From Prevotella nigrescens (GTDB lineage: Bacteria > Bacteroidota > Bacteroidia > Bacteroidales > Bacteroidaceae): 64,000 nucleotides of DNA. The stretch is taken from assembly GCF_031191185.1 (NCBI RefSeq), contig NZ_CP133465.1, positions 64,501 to 128,500 of the forward strand. The letters run 5' to 3'. A program made the translations under genes and the position numbers. Positions 1 to 8,181 of this stretch are shown one piece after another; position 1 is the first letter of the stretch; each line of letters begins with the position of its first letter. The notes under the pieces were generated by a model. That model had not been told where the DNA came from, searched no databases, and saw only the letters and a list, made by a program, of their open reading frames with translations.

Positions 1-323
1 ACGAGCGAAAACTCAAGAATGCCTTTTTTGCGTTCCACTACCATTTGCTGTTGTATCTCGGGCAAAGTCGGAAGCGGTGCACCCGACAACGCATTGTAAT
101 GCGCAATGTCCGCAGAACTCATATCAAGAAACTCAGGATAGCGTATTTCTAATTGGTAAACGGAGTCCGCATAGTTTTCGCCGATAGGAATGGCATAGGT
201 GAAATGCGGAAGCAAAGAGTCTATCGTAACATCTTCAACCGTAAGATTGAAGAAACGTTGTTTTTGTGCGTGCGCCGAAACAGCAAGCAACAAAAGCAAA
301 AAACCTAATATTTTACGTTTCAT
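1..323 (-). CDS. secreted protein of unknown function, 3' end outside window
   Basis: The first 107 residues of a protein are visible. It starts at the ATG at 323 with a clear signal peptide (MKRKILG, a leucine run, then a cut near AHAQ). The mature part begins KQRFFNLTVEDVTID and contains FTYAIPIGENYADSVYQLEIRYPEFLDMS in two stretches. It reads open to the window edge, so length and C-terminus are unknown. It follows the FAH-family gene by 42 bp on the same strand and may share its transcript. I do not recognise a family; a periplasmic or cell-surface protein is the most that can be said. Confidence 0.75.
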   Translation of the reverse strand, partial: MKRKILGFLLLLLAVSAHAQKQRFFNLTVEDVTIDSLLPHFTYAIPIGENYADSVYQLEIRYPEFLDMSSADIAHYNALSGAPLPTLPEIQQQMVVERKKGILEFSL

Positions 324-365
324 TCGTGTCGTTGTTTGAGGTTGAAGATGGGTTCTCCAACGTCG

Positions 366-983
366 TTATTTACAATTAAAGTCGAGGACTTTCCTATCCT
401 CAACATAACCTTCCAAGTGGTCGTTTATAGCCACAGATGCACAACCAGCAGGGCAACCTGTGTAGATTATGTCGCCCGTCTTCAGCGTGAAGTACCTGCT
501 GATGTAGCTGACAATCTCGTCTACCTTATAAAGCATATCGCTCGTGCAGCCTTCCTGCACGGTCTTACCGTTGATGTCGAGGTGGAAATGAATACGCTGA
601 ATGTCCAAAAACTTATCTTTATCCACCCAACTGCCCAATGCTGCAGCACCATCGAAACTCTTTGAAAGCTCCCAAGGCAGTCCCTGTTCCTTCAGTTTCT
701 TCTGCAAATCGCGCGCTGTAAAGTCTATTCCAACCGTTACGGCATCGTAGTAACGGTGGGCAAATCGCTCGGGAATGGTTTTCCCTAACCGACAGATACG
801 CACCACCAATTCGGTTTCGTACTCTATTCGTCCTAAGTCATCGGGAATAAAGAAAGGTTTGCTGTCCTTCAATAACGACGAGTCAGCCTTCAAGAATACT
901 ACAGGTTGTTCTGTCTTATTCAACGTTCCGTGTAGCGATTTATTGTGCTCGGAATAGTTCATTCCTATTGCAAATATCTTCAT
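366..983 (-). CDS. fumarylacetoacetate hydrolase (FAH) family protein
   Basis: A 205-residue protein that is nearly all FAH fold, like the short YcgM/FAHD1-type members. The N-terminus MKIFAIGMNYSEHNKS is the usual start of this subfamily. The metal-binding acidic segment is IEYETELVVRI near residues 53-63, and the core GIDFTARDLQ and TGDIIYTGCPAG segments are present. Members cleave or decarboxylate acylpyruvate-like diketo acids in the cytoplasm with Mg2+ or Mn2+; the substrate here cannot be told from sequence. Family assignment is firm, activity is not. A possible -7 box, TAAGTTTG, lies at 1069-1076 on this strand without a good TTG partner. Confidence 0.88.
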   Translation of the reverse strand: MKIFAIGMNYSEHNKSLHGTLNKTEQPVVFLKADSSLLKDSKPFFIPDDLGRIEYETELVVRICRLGKTIPERFAHRYYDAVTVGIDFTARDLQKKLKEQGLPWELSKSFDGAAALGSWVDKDKFLDIQRIHFHLDINGKTVQEGCTSDMLYKVDEIVSYISRYFTLKTGDIIYTGCPAGCASVAINDHLEGYVEDRKVLDFNCK

Positions 984-1620
984 TTCTAATTCGTTTGCGA
1001 TTTTTTAACTTATATATAATAAACAAAGTGTAAAGCATTGGCACACCGATAGGCACCTCTTTATTTTGCAAACTTACATAAAATTTTCGTAACCGAACCG
1101 TGATAAGATAAAAAATACATACTCCCCTACTTCCTCTACCCCATATTTTTCTCTCACAAGTTTTCCTTTGGAAAGTTGCCAAGAAACTGTTCAGCAGAAC
1201 TCTTGACAGTGGTATTTTACTCCCATTCGCTCAAGGCTGATTTCTCCAAAAACTCCCTTCAATTTGTAAAGATAATTTTATTGAAAAGCTATGATTTCAA
1301 TTTGGCATTGCGAAAGCGGCTGTTTTTTATAGCAAAACCTACGCTTTTACTGTGCAAAACAGCCGCTTTTGGAACGCAAAACAATAGGTTTTGCAACGCA
1401 TTGATAATAAAGGGATTATGTGATAGTTATGCTTGTGAAAAATATTTACAGCTTTTCTTATCCCTTTCCGACTATAAAACAAGGAATAAAAGAGAAAAGA
1501 AAATAGCAGGTAAAGCATTCTTATGCTTAAAAAGATTTCAATATACAATGTGCTTTATTATATTTCTACCACTCCGAAGAAGCATCTTCAATAGAAATAA
1601 AGAACAGGCGCATAGATACG
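984..1620. other. intergenic region with crossing inverted repeats, no credible gene
   Basis: No reading frame here looks like a protein; the longest open stretches are low-complexity and rich in Lys, Phe, Leu and Cys. Two inverted repeats are seen: aaagcggctgtttt at 1313-1326 with its exact complement at 1356-1369, and gcaaaacct at 1332-1340 with its complement at 1386-1394. The second pair starts inside the loop of the first and ends outside it, so the two stems cross. Confidence 0.6.
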
Positions 1621-1664
1621 AAAAAAGGAATCGCAAGAGTAAAAACTTCTTGGATTCCTTTTCT
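1621..1664 (-). terminator. rho-independent terminator of the rplM-tsf operon
   Basis: Perfect 10-bp arms aaaaggaatc (1623-1632) and gattcctttt (1653-1662) with a further imperfect inner stem (aagaag against cttctt-like bases). Read on the minus strand, the stem ends in a run of six T. It lies about 36 bp beyond the tsf stop, as expected for the end of that operon. Confidence 0.85.
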
Positions 1665-1700
1665 ATATGTTTATAGAGGTATTACTTCTACATACTGTGC

Positions 1701-2699
1701 TTATTCGGCAGAGAGTGTGAAACGCTTGTAAGCAACCACTGCAAGATCTTTGTCTTGGCTCTTCAGCCAGTCAGCAACATTCATCTTGTCGCCATCTGAG
1801 AACTGGAATTCTTGATCTACAAGGCAGTTATCCTTGAAGAACTTGTTGAGACGACCCTTAGCAATGTTCTGAATCATATTCTCGTTCAGGTTTGCTGCTT
1901 TCTCTGCACCAACTGTCTTCTTAATCTCTATAGCCTTGTCTGCATCTTCGCGCGTAAGCCAACCCTTGTTAATATTAGACTCAATGTGTTCTTCGCTATC
2001 AACTAAGTTAGCGTTGATGCCTGCCTTCTTAATGGCAGCAACAACAGCTTTCTCAACCTGTTCCTCTTTTGTTTTCTGAATAGCGACCTTGTATTCTTCG
2101 TCCTTAACCTCTTGTGGAACAGATGCTTCGTCCAAAGCTACCGGCTTCATGGCAGCAACTTGCATTGCAACTTTGTGTCCGGCTTCTTCGTTTTTCTTAT
2201 TAAGCTGAACGATAGTAGCAAGAGTATGTTTGCCCATATGGTCGTAAACAGAGAGGTTTTCGCCTTCTATAAAGTTGTAACCATCAAGTTCCATCTTCTC
2301 ACCCGTGATGCCGGAACGTTGCTGAACAGTAGCAGCAGCATCTTCGCCGTTAGCCAACTTCAAGCCCTTAACTTCGTCAAGAGACTTAGCCTTTGCAGCG
2401 ACTGCAGCATCAAGAATCTCTTGTACCATAGCGATGAAGTCCTTACCGTTTGCAACAAAGTCGGTTTCACACTTCACAGCAATCATCGCAGCAAAGCCAT
2501 CAACAGCCTTTACAAGCACGCAACCATTTGAAGTTTCACGGTCTGAACGCTTTGCAGCAATAGCCAATCCACGTTCGCGAAGTATTTCTTTTGCTTTATC
2601 GAAATTGCCTTCAGCCTCGTTGAGTGCATTCTTCACGTCAGCAAGACCTGCGCCAGTCATGGCACGCAGCTTCTTTATATCTTCAATTGATACAGCCAT
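1701..2699 (-). CDS. tsf: translation elongation factor Ts
   Basis: EF-Ts is the guanine nucleotide exchange factor that recycles EF-Tu from GDP to GTP form in the cytoplasm. The N-terminal UBA-like domain (MAVSIEDIKKLRAMTGAGLADVK, in two parts) and the signature CETDFVANG near residues 79-87 are both present. The protein has 332 residues, longer than the E. coli form, because of an inserted second dimerisation-like segment that is usual in Bacteroidetes. It is the last gene of the operon after rplM, rpsI and rpsB and is followed by a strong terminator. Confidence 0.98.
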   Translation of the reverse strand: MAVSIEDIKKLRAMTGAGLADVKNALNEAEGNFDKAKEILRERGLAIAAKRSDRETSNGCVLVKAVDGFAAMIAVKCETDFVANGKDFIAMVQEILDAAVAAKAKSLDEVKGLKLANGEDAAATVQQRSGITGEKMELDGYNFIEGENLSVYDHMGKHTLATIVQLNKKNEEAGHKVAMQVAAMKPVALDEASVPQEVKDEEYKVAIQKTKEEQVEKAVVAAIKKAGINANLVDSEEHIESNINKGWLTREDADKAIEIKKTVGAEKAANLNENMIQNIAKGRLNKFFKDNCLVDQEFQFSDGDKMNVADWLKSQDKDLAVVAYKRFTLSAE

Positions 2700-2811
2700 T
2701 TTTTCTTTTTCCTTTCAATTTATGGTTAAAAATATAGGCGTTGAGGAGCGTTAATGGACTAATATCAAGTCCACAAGCGTTCACCAACGCCCATCTTATA
2801 TAATCTAATAA

Positions 2812-3633
2812 TTATTCTGCAGCAGGAGCTTCTTCCTCTTTAGCTGGTGCTTGTTCGGTAGTAGCCTTGCGTGCAGCACGCTTTGGTTTTGCTTCGGCTG
2901 CCTCTTCAGCTTGTTCAGCAGCAGCCTTTTCATCGGCTTTCTCTATCTTGCGCTCTTCAAGACCTTCTGCAATAGCAGCACAGCAAGCACCAAGAATAAC
3001 CTCTACAGAGTCCTTTGCATCGTCGTTAGCAGGAATAACATAATCAATATTCTTCGGATCAGAGTTTGTATCAACGATACCAAACACTGGGATACCCAGA
3101 CGATTAGCTTCCTTAACGGCGATGTGCTCTTTCATAACATCTACTACAAAGAGCGCTGAAGGCAGACGAGTAAGGTCTGAGATAGAGCCCAAGTTCTTCT
3201 CTAACTTTGCGCGTTGGCGTGAAATCTGGAGAATTTCGCGCTTAGAAAGGTTAGAGAATGTACCATCATTCATCAATCTATCGATGTTCGCCATTTTCTT
3301 AATTGCCTTACGAATGGTAGGGAAGTTGGTAAGCATACCACCTGCCCAACGCTCGTTTACGTATGGCATATTAACCGATGCTGCTTTTTCTGCAACAACG
3401 TCCTTAGACTGTTTTTTAGTAGCAACGAACAAAATCTTCTTTCCGCTCTTGGCGATGCCTTTGAGAACCTCGGCAGCTTCGTCAATTTTAGCTACGGTTT
3501 TGTGAAGGTCGATGATGTGGATACCATTGCGTTCCATATAGATATATGGCTTCATAGCTGGGTTCCACTTACGATGGAGGTGTCCGAAGTGACAACCTGC
3601 CTGCAATAATTGGTCAAAATTTGTTCTTGACAT
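2812..3633 (-). CDS. rpsB: 30S ribosomal protein S2
   Basis: S2 sits on the back of the 30S subunit and is needed for S1 binding. The N-terminus MSRTNFDQLLQAGCHFGHL and the segments ERWAGGMLTNF and PVFGIVDTNSDP are diagnostic. The protein is 273 residues; the last 45 or so are an Ala/Glu/Lys-rich tail that is longer than in E. coli and probably disordered. It lies 112 bp upstream of tsf, the classic rpsB-tsf pairing, and 206 bp downstream of rpsI. Confidence 0.98.
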   Translation of the reverse strand: MSRTNFDQLLQAGCHFGHLHRKWNPAMKPYIYMERNGIHIIDLHKTVAKIDEAAEVLKGIAKSGKKILFVATKKQSKDVVAEKAASVNMPYVNERWAGGMLTNFPTIRKAIKKMANIDRLMNDGTFSNLSKREILQISRQRAKLEKNLGSISDLTRLPSALFVVDVMKEHIAVKEANRLGIPVFGIVDTNSDPKNIDYVIPANDDAKDSVEVILGACCAAIAEGLEERKIEKADEKAAAEQAEEAAEAKPKRAARKATTEQAPAKEEEAPAAE

Positions 3634-3839
3634 GTCTCTTTTCTTTTTGTTTTTGTTTACTTTCCTTTTAATTCTTTCTTAACGAATGAGCTTCGTCCGG
3701 CTCGTTAGAATCAACCAATGAGTAGTTCCCGATTTTGAAATCTCACTGATTTAGATACTAAACTCAAGCGCATTCCCATACTGCTGAAAACGCAGAACAA
3801 ACCTTTTGCCCACGTTCCACAATATGTATGGCAGTGTGA
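3634..3839 (-). other. rpsI-rpsB intergenic leader with hairpin
   Basis: This 206-bp gap separates rpsI from rpsB on the minus strand. It holds a hairpin at about 3680-3707 (taacga..gagc pairing with gctcgtta) some 50 bases before the rpsB start, then an A-rich stretch leading to the start codon. I find no convincing TAnnTTTG promoter. The length and placement fit a translational or attenuation leader for S2, but no known S2 leader consensus was checked. Confidence 0.35.
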
Positions 3840-4226
3840 TTAACGCTTGCTGAACTGGAAGTGAGCACGTGCCTTTGGCTGTCCTGGCTTCTTACGCTCA
3901 ACCGCACGGCTATCGCGTGTCAGGAATCCGTGGTCCTTCAAATTCTTCTTATCTTCAGGATTAATCTCAACAAGTGCGCGTGCAATAGCAAGGCGGAGTG
4001 CCTGACTCTGACCTGTGAAGCCACCACCGTAGAGATTTACCTTTATGTCGTACTGACCTTCTACACCGAGCAACTGCAATGGTTGTTTGACAACGTACTG
4101 CAAAATAGCTGATGGGAAATATTCAGTAATATCTTTCTTGTTGATTGTAATCTTGCCTGTACCTTCTGAAAGGTATATACGAGCAACAGCGCTCTTGCGG
4201 CGTCCAATTGTATTTATTACTTCCAT
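3840..4226 (-). CDS. rpsI: 30S ribosomal protein S9
   Basis: A 128-residue protein with the standard S9 features: TIGRRKSAVARIYL near the N-terminus, a GGGFTGQSQALRLAIARAL-type core, and the C-terminal KARAHFQFSKR whose last arginine reaches the P-site tRNA in known ribosomes. It follows rplM by 14 bp, the universal L13-S9 pairing, so the two are surely co-transcribed. Confidence 0.98.
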   Translation of the reverse strand: MEVINTIGRRKSAVARIYLSEGTGKITINKKDITEYFPSAILQYVVKQPLQLLGVEGQYDIKVNLYGGGFTGQSQALRLAIARALVEINPEDKKNLKDHGFLTRDSRAVERKKPGQPKARAHFQFSKR

Positions 4227-4240
4227 CTTTTTCGCCTATT

Positions 4241-4705
4241 CTATTTATACTGGTTAATGTCTATTGACTTTGGCTTCTGTGCCTCGAGTCCGTTCAGCTC
4301 TGAACCCTCAAATACATAAAGGTTGTTAAGTAAATGACGACCGAGAATACCTTTTGGCAACATGCCTTTAACAGCATGGCGCACTATTTTCTCTACACCA
4401 TTCTTCTTTGTACGAAGTTGCGCAGGTGTGTTGAAGCGTTGTCCACCTGGGTAACCAGTATAGTGCGTGTAAACCTTGTCAGTTTCTTTCTTGCCCGTAA
4501 ATCTTACTTTATCGGCATTGATAATGATTACATTGTCTCCGCAATCAACGTGTGGAGTAAAAGTTGGCTTATACTTTCCGCGAAGCAATTTAGCGACTTT
4601 AGAGCAGAAACGACCAACAACCTGGTCGGTAGCGTCTACTACTACCCACTCTTTCTTAGCTGTTTCCTTGTTTACGGAAATAGTCTTATAACTTAAAGTA
4701 TCCAT
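4241..4705 (-). CDS. rplM: 50S ribosomal protein L13
   Basis: L13 is an early-assembly protein of the 50S subunit. The start at 4705 gives MDTLSYKTISVNKETAKKEW, which matches the family N-terminus; a longer open frame to 4771 adds 22 residues that overlap the mRNA leader and are unlikely to be translated. Core motifs VVDATDQVVGRF and RGKYKPTFTPHVDCGDNV (in two parts) and the GMLPKGILGRH segment are present. Length 154 residues is normal. First gene of the rplM-rpsI-rpsB-tsf operon. Confidence 0.97.
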   Translation of the reverse strand: MDTLSYKTISVNKETAKKEWVVVDATDQVVGRFCSKVAKLLRGKYKPTFTPHVDCGDNVIIINADKVRFTGKKETDKVYTHYTGYPGGQRFNTPAQLRTKKNGVEKIVRHAVKGMLPKGILGRHLLNNLYVFEGSELNGLEAQKPKSIDINQYK

Positions 4706-4848
4706 TTTTAATTTTAAAATTTTACTACTAAAAAACGTTTTTAATGCTTGCCCGTCGGATTCACTAACCACGCAGCCTGGCCAAAAGCAGCGCTATTAAC
4801 ACACAACGTGCTGAGGGCTCTAAGTTCACCCTCGGAATAATCGGTCTG
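4706..4848 (-). ncRNA. candidate L13 mRNA leader (autoregulatory)
   Basis: About 140 transcribed bases lie between the promoter and the rplM start. They contain a GC-rich section with short complementary runs (gaggg and ccctc around 4812-4835 on the plus strand) and a gccaggctgcgtgg-type stretch nearer the start. An L13-Bacteroidia ribosomal-protein leader is a known class in this phylum, placed exactly here. The match to that class is inferred from position and length, not from an alignment. Confidence 0.5.
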
Positions 4849-4878
4849 CAAAATTACTCATTTTTTATTGGTTACAAA
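4849..4878 (-). promoter_or_regulatory. promoter of rplM operon
   Basis: On the minus strand a TTG (4875-4877) is followed after 18 bases by TAATTTTG (4849-4856), matching the Bacteroidetes TTG/TAnnTTTG primary sigma promoter with slightly short spacing. Confidence 0.65.
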
Positions 4879-4993
4879 GTGTATAACTCTGCGAAAGTCT
4901 GCTTATTAATTATTATTAACATAATAAACAATATATAACATAGTGTATGTTGCAATTATATTGGCAGCTTTACGCTTCTAAAGAGGAGAGTTC

Positions 4994-7624
4994 TCAGAAG
5001 TGATAGGTCAGGCCAAAATTCACTTCGAATGTCTCTGCGTGTACCTTTTTATATGCATAGTATCTTGTATTTCTTATATAATAAGACCCAGAAAGCATTA
5101 CGCTCATACGCTTATTGAAGTCGAATTCCCATATCGGATTTATCACGAGCAGGTCTGCATTTCCTTTATCTCCTTGTGCATTCAGGTATAGCGGGTCTAC
5201 AGCCTCGAGCTTTTCTTTATTGTATCCCTTCCATGTATAGAGGTGATAGAAGTCTGAATGTACGATGAAACGTCCGAATTTATGAAATTCCATAAGGGTT
5301 TTTGTTTTCACCGAAAACCCTGAACCCATACTATAATCACGGTCTATTACATTGTAATAATCGCTTTTGGTACCACCCAACAATATTCCTGAAAGGAAAA
5401 CACGTTGTTCCAATCGTGTTAAACCTCCCATGTTCTGAAACGAAATGAGCACACCAGGTCCAACACTGGCAGCTTCAGAAATTCTATAAGGTATTTGTTT
5501 GCTCCCTCGTTTCACCGGATCGGAATCGTAATAATTAAAGAACTGGAACAAGCCAAGTTGTGCCTTGAAGTTTTTCCCACTGAAAACAGGTGCTCCCCAC
5601 AGGCGTCCCAATATGTGAATGGCGTTTATCAATGGTTGCTCGCCCACCAATCCGAACATTGCTTCCAACGAAAAGAAATCGTAAGGCTTGGTAGTCAATT
5701 CGTTCAAAGGGTCGCCATATTCCAGGAAGATGTTAAGAAATGCGTTGTAATCTCCCCTGAACATTGCTCCGTTATCGGCTAAATAGCGTATTCCTGACGA
5801 TATAGACAGGTCTATGGGCAGTTTTTCATAATCATGATATTTATGATATTCGTTCCTCACGCGCCATGCCTTGCCGGTTATCAGCCTGTTGAAGCCGCCC
5901 ATCGGGTTGATGAGTGTGGCACCAAATTCTCTAAGAAATCTGCGAAAACCCCTGCTACTGTCGTTCAATAACAGGCTCGAGATGCGGTGCGTTAGCTCTC
6001 CGAAGCAGATACCGCCCATGGTTGTTGCCATGACATCGTTTATTGCGGGTGGCTCAACCTCGCCCATGAATTCCCACATTAGCGAGCCTCCTAAGGCGTA
6101 GGGAGCCGATTGCCAGAACGAAAGATTATTTGAGCGTGCTGCATTATAGTACAAGCTGCCATGATAAGGGTGAGCAAACAAATTGGTAGAAAACTTATCG
6201 TTGTCCCAAACAAAGCCATTCTTAAAATTGTTTATTATGCTCTTGAAGTTTACTTTTGCAAATTCATAGTGTAGGGCAAACCTGTCTATGCCATGTACAA
6301 AGGCATTTATCCCCGTTACTTCGGCTGCTGCAGTCCATGGTCTGCGCCGTTTTGTCGGGTCATTGCAGGCAAATTGAATGTTGTAGCGATACAATGCAGA
6401 ATCGTTTGCAAGCAATGTCTTGTAGCGTTCTGCCATTGTCTGTTCGGTTTTTCCTATTGTTCCTCCATATGACTGTGTTCTTTCTGGCTTAAAGCGCATC
6501 ACCAATCCCGCTTCCAAAAGTACCTTGTTCCTGTAGAGTCTATTGTGTCCGTAATAGCGAGTTGTACCCCAGCCGGTTGAAACAAAGGCTCCCAACTTCT
6601 TATGGATACGGAAATCTAAGTTTACACGTCCCTGTAACGAGTATAACCTGCTTGGCTTATTGGAGGTCTCTTTCTCGAATGATTCTATGTGCGAAAAGCC
6701 AACGTCGCTACTCAGCATCCATTTACGCGTTCGCTTTATATAGCGTCCTAACCTATAGGACAGCACTCCGGAAAAGTCGTTATCGAGCCCATGGTAGTGC
6801 GTGCCTACCGAAAACAACGAGTAGGTGTTCTTGTTTCTAAAGCGTAAAGCTGCGTTTAGCAGTGCAACATCGCTCCAATAAGCCAATATGTCAATCTTCG
6901 TTTCCGGACCGATGTTCACTAAACCAATCTTGTGCGCCACCGTGTCACGACTGTAATTAACTATGCCAAACTGCAAGCCCTTTGGTTGTTGTAATGCAAT
7001 ATTCACCAAACCAATCTGTAATCCTCGTAGCGTGTCAGCATAATTGTAGCTTCCCAACTGCATGCCTCGCATGGTCCGCGATGCTATATTAGCCAGTCCG
7101 CCTATCTGGACTCCCCCTTTCACTCCCATGGAAATGTTTGTAAAAGCACTTAATTGCAGCCCTCTAAATTTCGATTCAGCTATATTGACAAATCCCGAAA
7201 GCTGTACTCCGTGTATGTTTCGTGCAACATTAGAGATTCCAGCCAGCTGCAAACCACGCATCTTGCCGCCTATAATGTTCATTCCGAACGCTGCCTGCAC
7301 GCCATCAACACGCCCGCTGCCTGCCGTTAATAGTCCTGCAATGCTCACACCTTTCAGTTTTCTCTCCGTAATACTGCTGATTCCACCAATCTGTAGTCCG
7401 TGTAGTGTGTCTGTCGCGGCAAATATTCCAAGGTTAAAGCTTCGCCATCTCAGCGAATCCGGTGTACTATGCCCTATGCCTAAGCCCCAATTCTTAAAAT
7501 GGCGTTGGTATGTTTGCCCGTTTGTCTGTGCGTACGTAGAGAGTGTCGTTACCAAGAACAGAAGTGCAATTACCCATATTCTTTCACCCATTCTAATGCA
7601 ACGAGATTGTATATTTTGCCTCAT
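4994..7624 (-). CDS. outer-membrane protein: GLQ-type surface repeats plus DUF3943-like barrel
   Basis: An 876-residue exported protein. The signal peptide is clearest from the internal Met at 7591 (MGERIWVIALLFLVTTLSTYAQ, in two parts), so the true start may be 7591 rather than 7624. Residues about 57-235 are some eleven imperfect repeats of 14-17 residues with the pattern x-[KRH]-G-[LV]-Q-[LI]-x-G-x-x-N-[IV]-A, like LA_2272-type surface repeats. The C-terminal half, with FKNGFVWDNDKFSTNLFAHP and MWEFMGEVEPPAINDV, looks like the DUF3943 family, and the alternating aromatic pattern ending in LTYHF suggests an outer-membrane barrel. Function unknown. It has its own promoter and stands alone. 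Confidence 0.8.
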   Translation of the reverse strand: MRQNIQSRCIRMGERIWVIALLFLVTTLSTYAQTNGQTYQRHFKNWGLGIGHSTPDSLRWRSFNLGIFAATDTLHGLQIGGISSITERKLKGVSIAGLLTAGSGRVDGVQAAFGMNIIGGKMRGLQLAGISNVARNIHGVQLSGFVNIAESKFRGLQLSAFTNISMGVKGGVQIGGLANIASRTMRGMQLGSYNYADTLRGLQIGLVNIALQQPKGLQFGIVNYSRDTVAHKIGLVNIGPETKIDILAYWSDVALLNAALRFRNKNTYSLFSVGTHYHGLDNDFSGVLSYRLGRYIKRTRKWMLSSDVGFSHIESFEKETSNKPSRLYSLQGRVNLDFRIHKKLGAFVSTGWGTTRYYGHNRLYRNKVLLEAGLVMRFKPERTQSYGGTIGKTEQTMAERYKTLLANDSALYRYNIQFACNDPTKRRRPWTAAAEVTGINAFVHGIDRFALHYEFAKVNFKSIINNFKNGFVWDNDKFSTNLFAHPYHGSLYYNAARSNNLSFWQSAPYALGGSLMWEFMGEVEPPAINDVMATTMGGICFGELTHRISSLLLNDSSRGFRRFLREFGATLINPMGGFNRLITGKAWRVRNEYHKYHDYEKLPIDLSISSGIRYLADNGAMFRGDYNAFLNIFLEYGDPLNELTTKPYDFFSLEAMFGLVGEQPLINAIHILGRLWGAPVFSGKNFKAQLGLFQFFNYYDSDPVKRGSKQIPYRISEAASVGPGVLISFQNMGGLTRLEQRVFLSGILLGGTKSDYYNVIDRDYSMGSGFSVKTKTLMEFHKFGRFIVHSDFYHLYTWKGYNKEKLEAVDPLYLNAQGDKGNADLLVINPIWEFDFNKRMSVMLSGSYYIRNTRYYAYKKVHAETFEVNFGLTYHF

Positions 7625-7686
7625 ACATTAATAAACAATTTATAATGAGCTTACGATAGCAATACTTTTAGTTATAAACTTTTGTG

Positions 7687-7718
7687 CAAAGATAATGAAA
7701 GAAATGTAAAAAAACAAA
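7687..7718 (-). promoter_or_regulatory. promoter of the repeat/DUF3943 gene
   Basis: Minus strand TTG (7715-7717), 20 bases, then TATCTTTG (7687-7694) followed by CAC. This is a full match to the phylum consensus and lies about 60 bp before the start codon. Confidence 0.75.
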
Positions 7719-8181
7719 GTATGAATAGAACTTTGATGGAATAATATGAACTCTGACGAAATCAGGATTAGAGCAATTTTGTCAGCCCATAGTCTGCGAA
7801 GAGTAGGCTTGCAGCATGCAAATTGTGTAAGAAAATATCATGCTGATGTAACATCTTAGCTCTTAGCAATTTACAAAAGGTATGTTTTTACACGACAGAA
7901 CAGGCTCTTCTGCAGCTCCAAACCCACCCTTTTACAATCCAAAACAGTGGTTCTTGCAATCCAAAACAGTTTTTACCGTTTTGTTCTTGAAGTATTTTTA
8001 CAAAACAAGAGCTATACTGCGTTTTAGAAACCATGGGGGAATAGAAAGTCTATGGAGCATGGGAATTTTAGGAAACATGGAAGCAACAGAACTTCCCATG
8101 TACTACAGGGTTTCCATAGTACACAGGAATTCTATGGCTTCCATGCGTTCTATAGGTTCTATAAAACCTCGTTCAAGTAGG
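7719..8181. repeat. gene-free region with direct repeats and nested palindromes
   Basis: No protein-like frame is seen. A 14-bp direct repeat caatccaaaacagt occurs at 7935-7948 and 7957-7970, exactly 22 bp apart. From 8050 to 8145 there are three complementary pairs: ctatgga (8050-8056) with tccatag (8113-8119), catgggaa (8058-8065) with ttcccatg (8093-8100), and catggaagc (8076-8084) with gcttccatg (8137-8145). The first two nest; the third crosses them. The region lies between the transporter stop and the divergent-side OMP promoter and may serve as a terminator zone. Confidence 0.6.

Noticed and set aside
1176..1676. 166-codon plus-strand frame in the gap before tsf
   Set aside because: Composition looks random (many Lys, Phe, Cys), it crosses inverted repeats and the tsf terminator, and no family features are visible.
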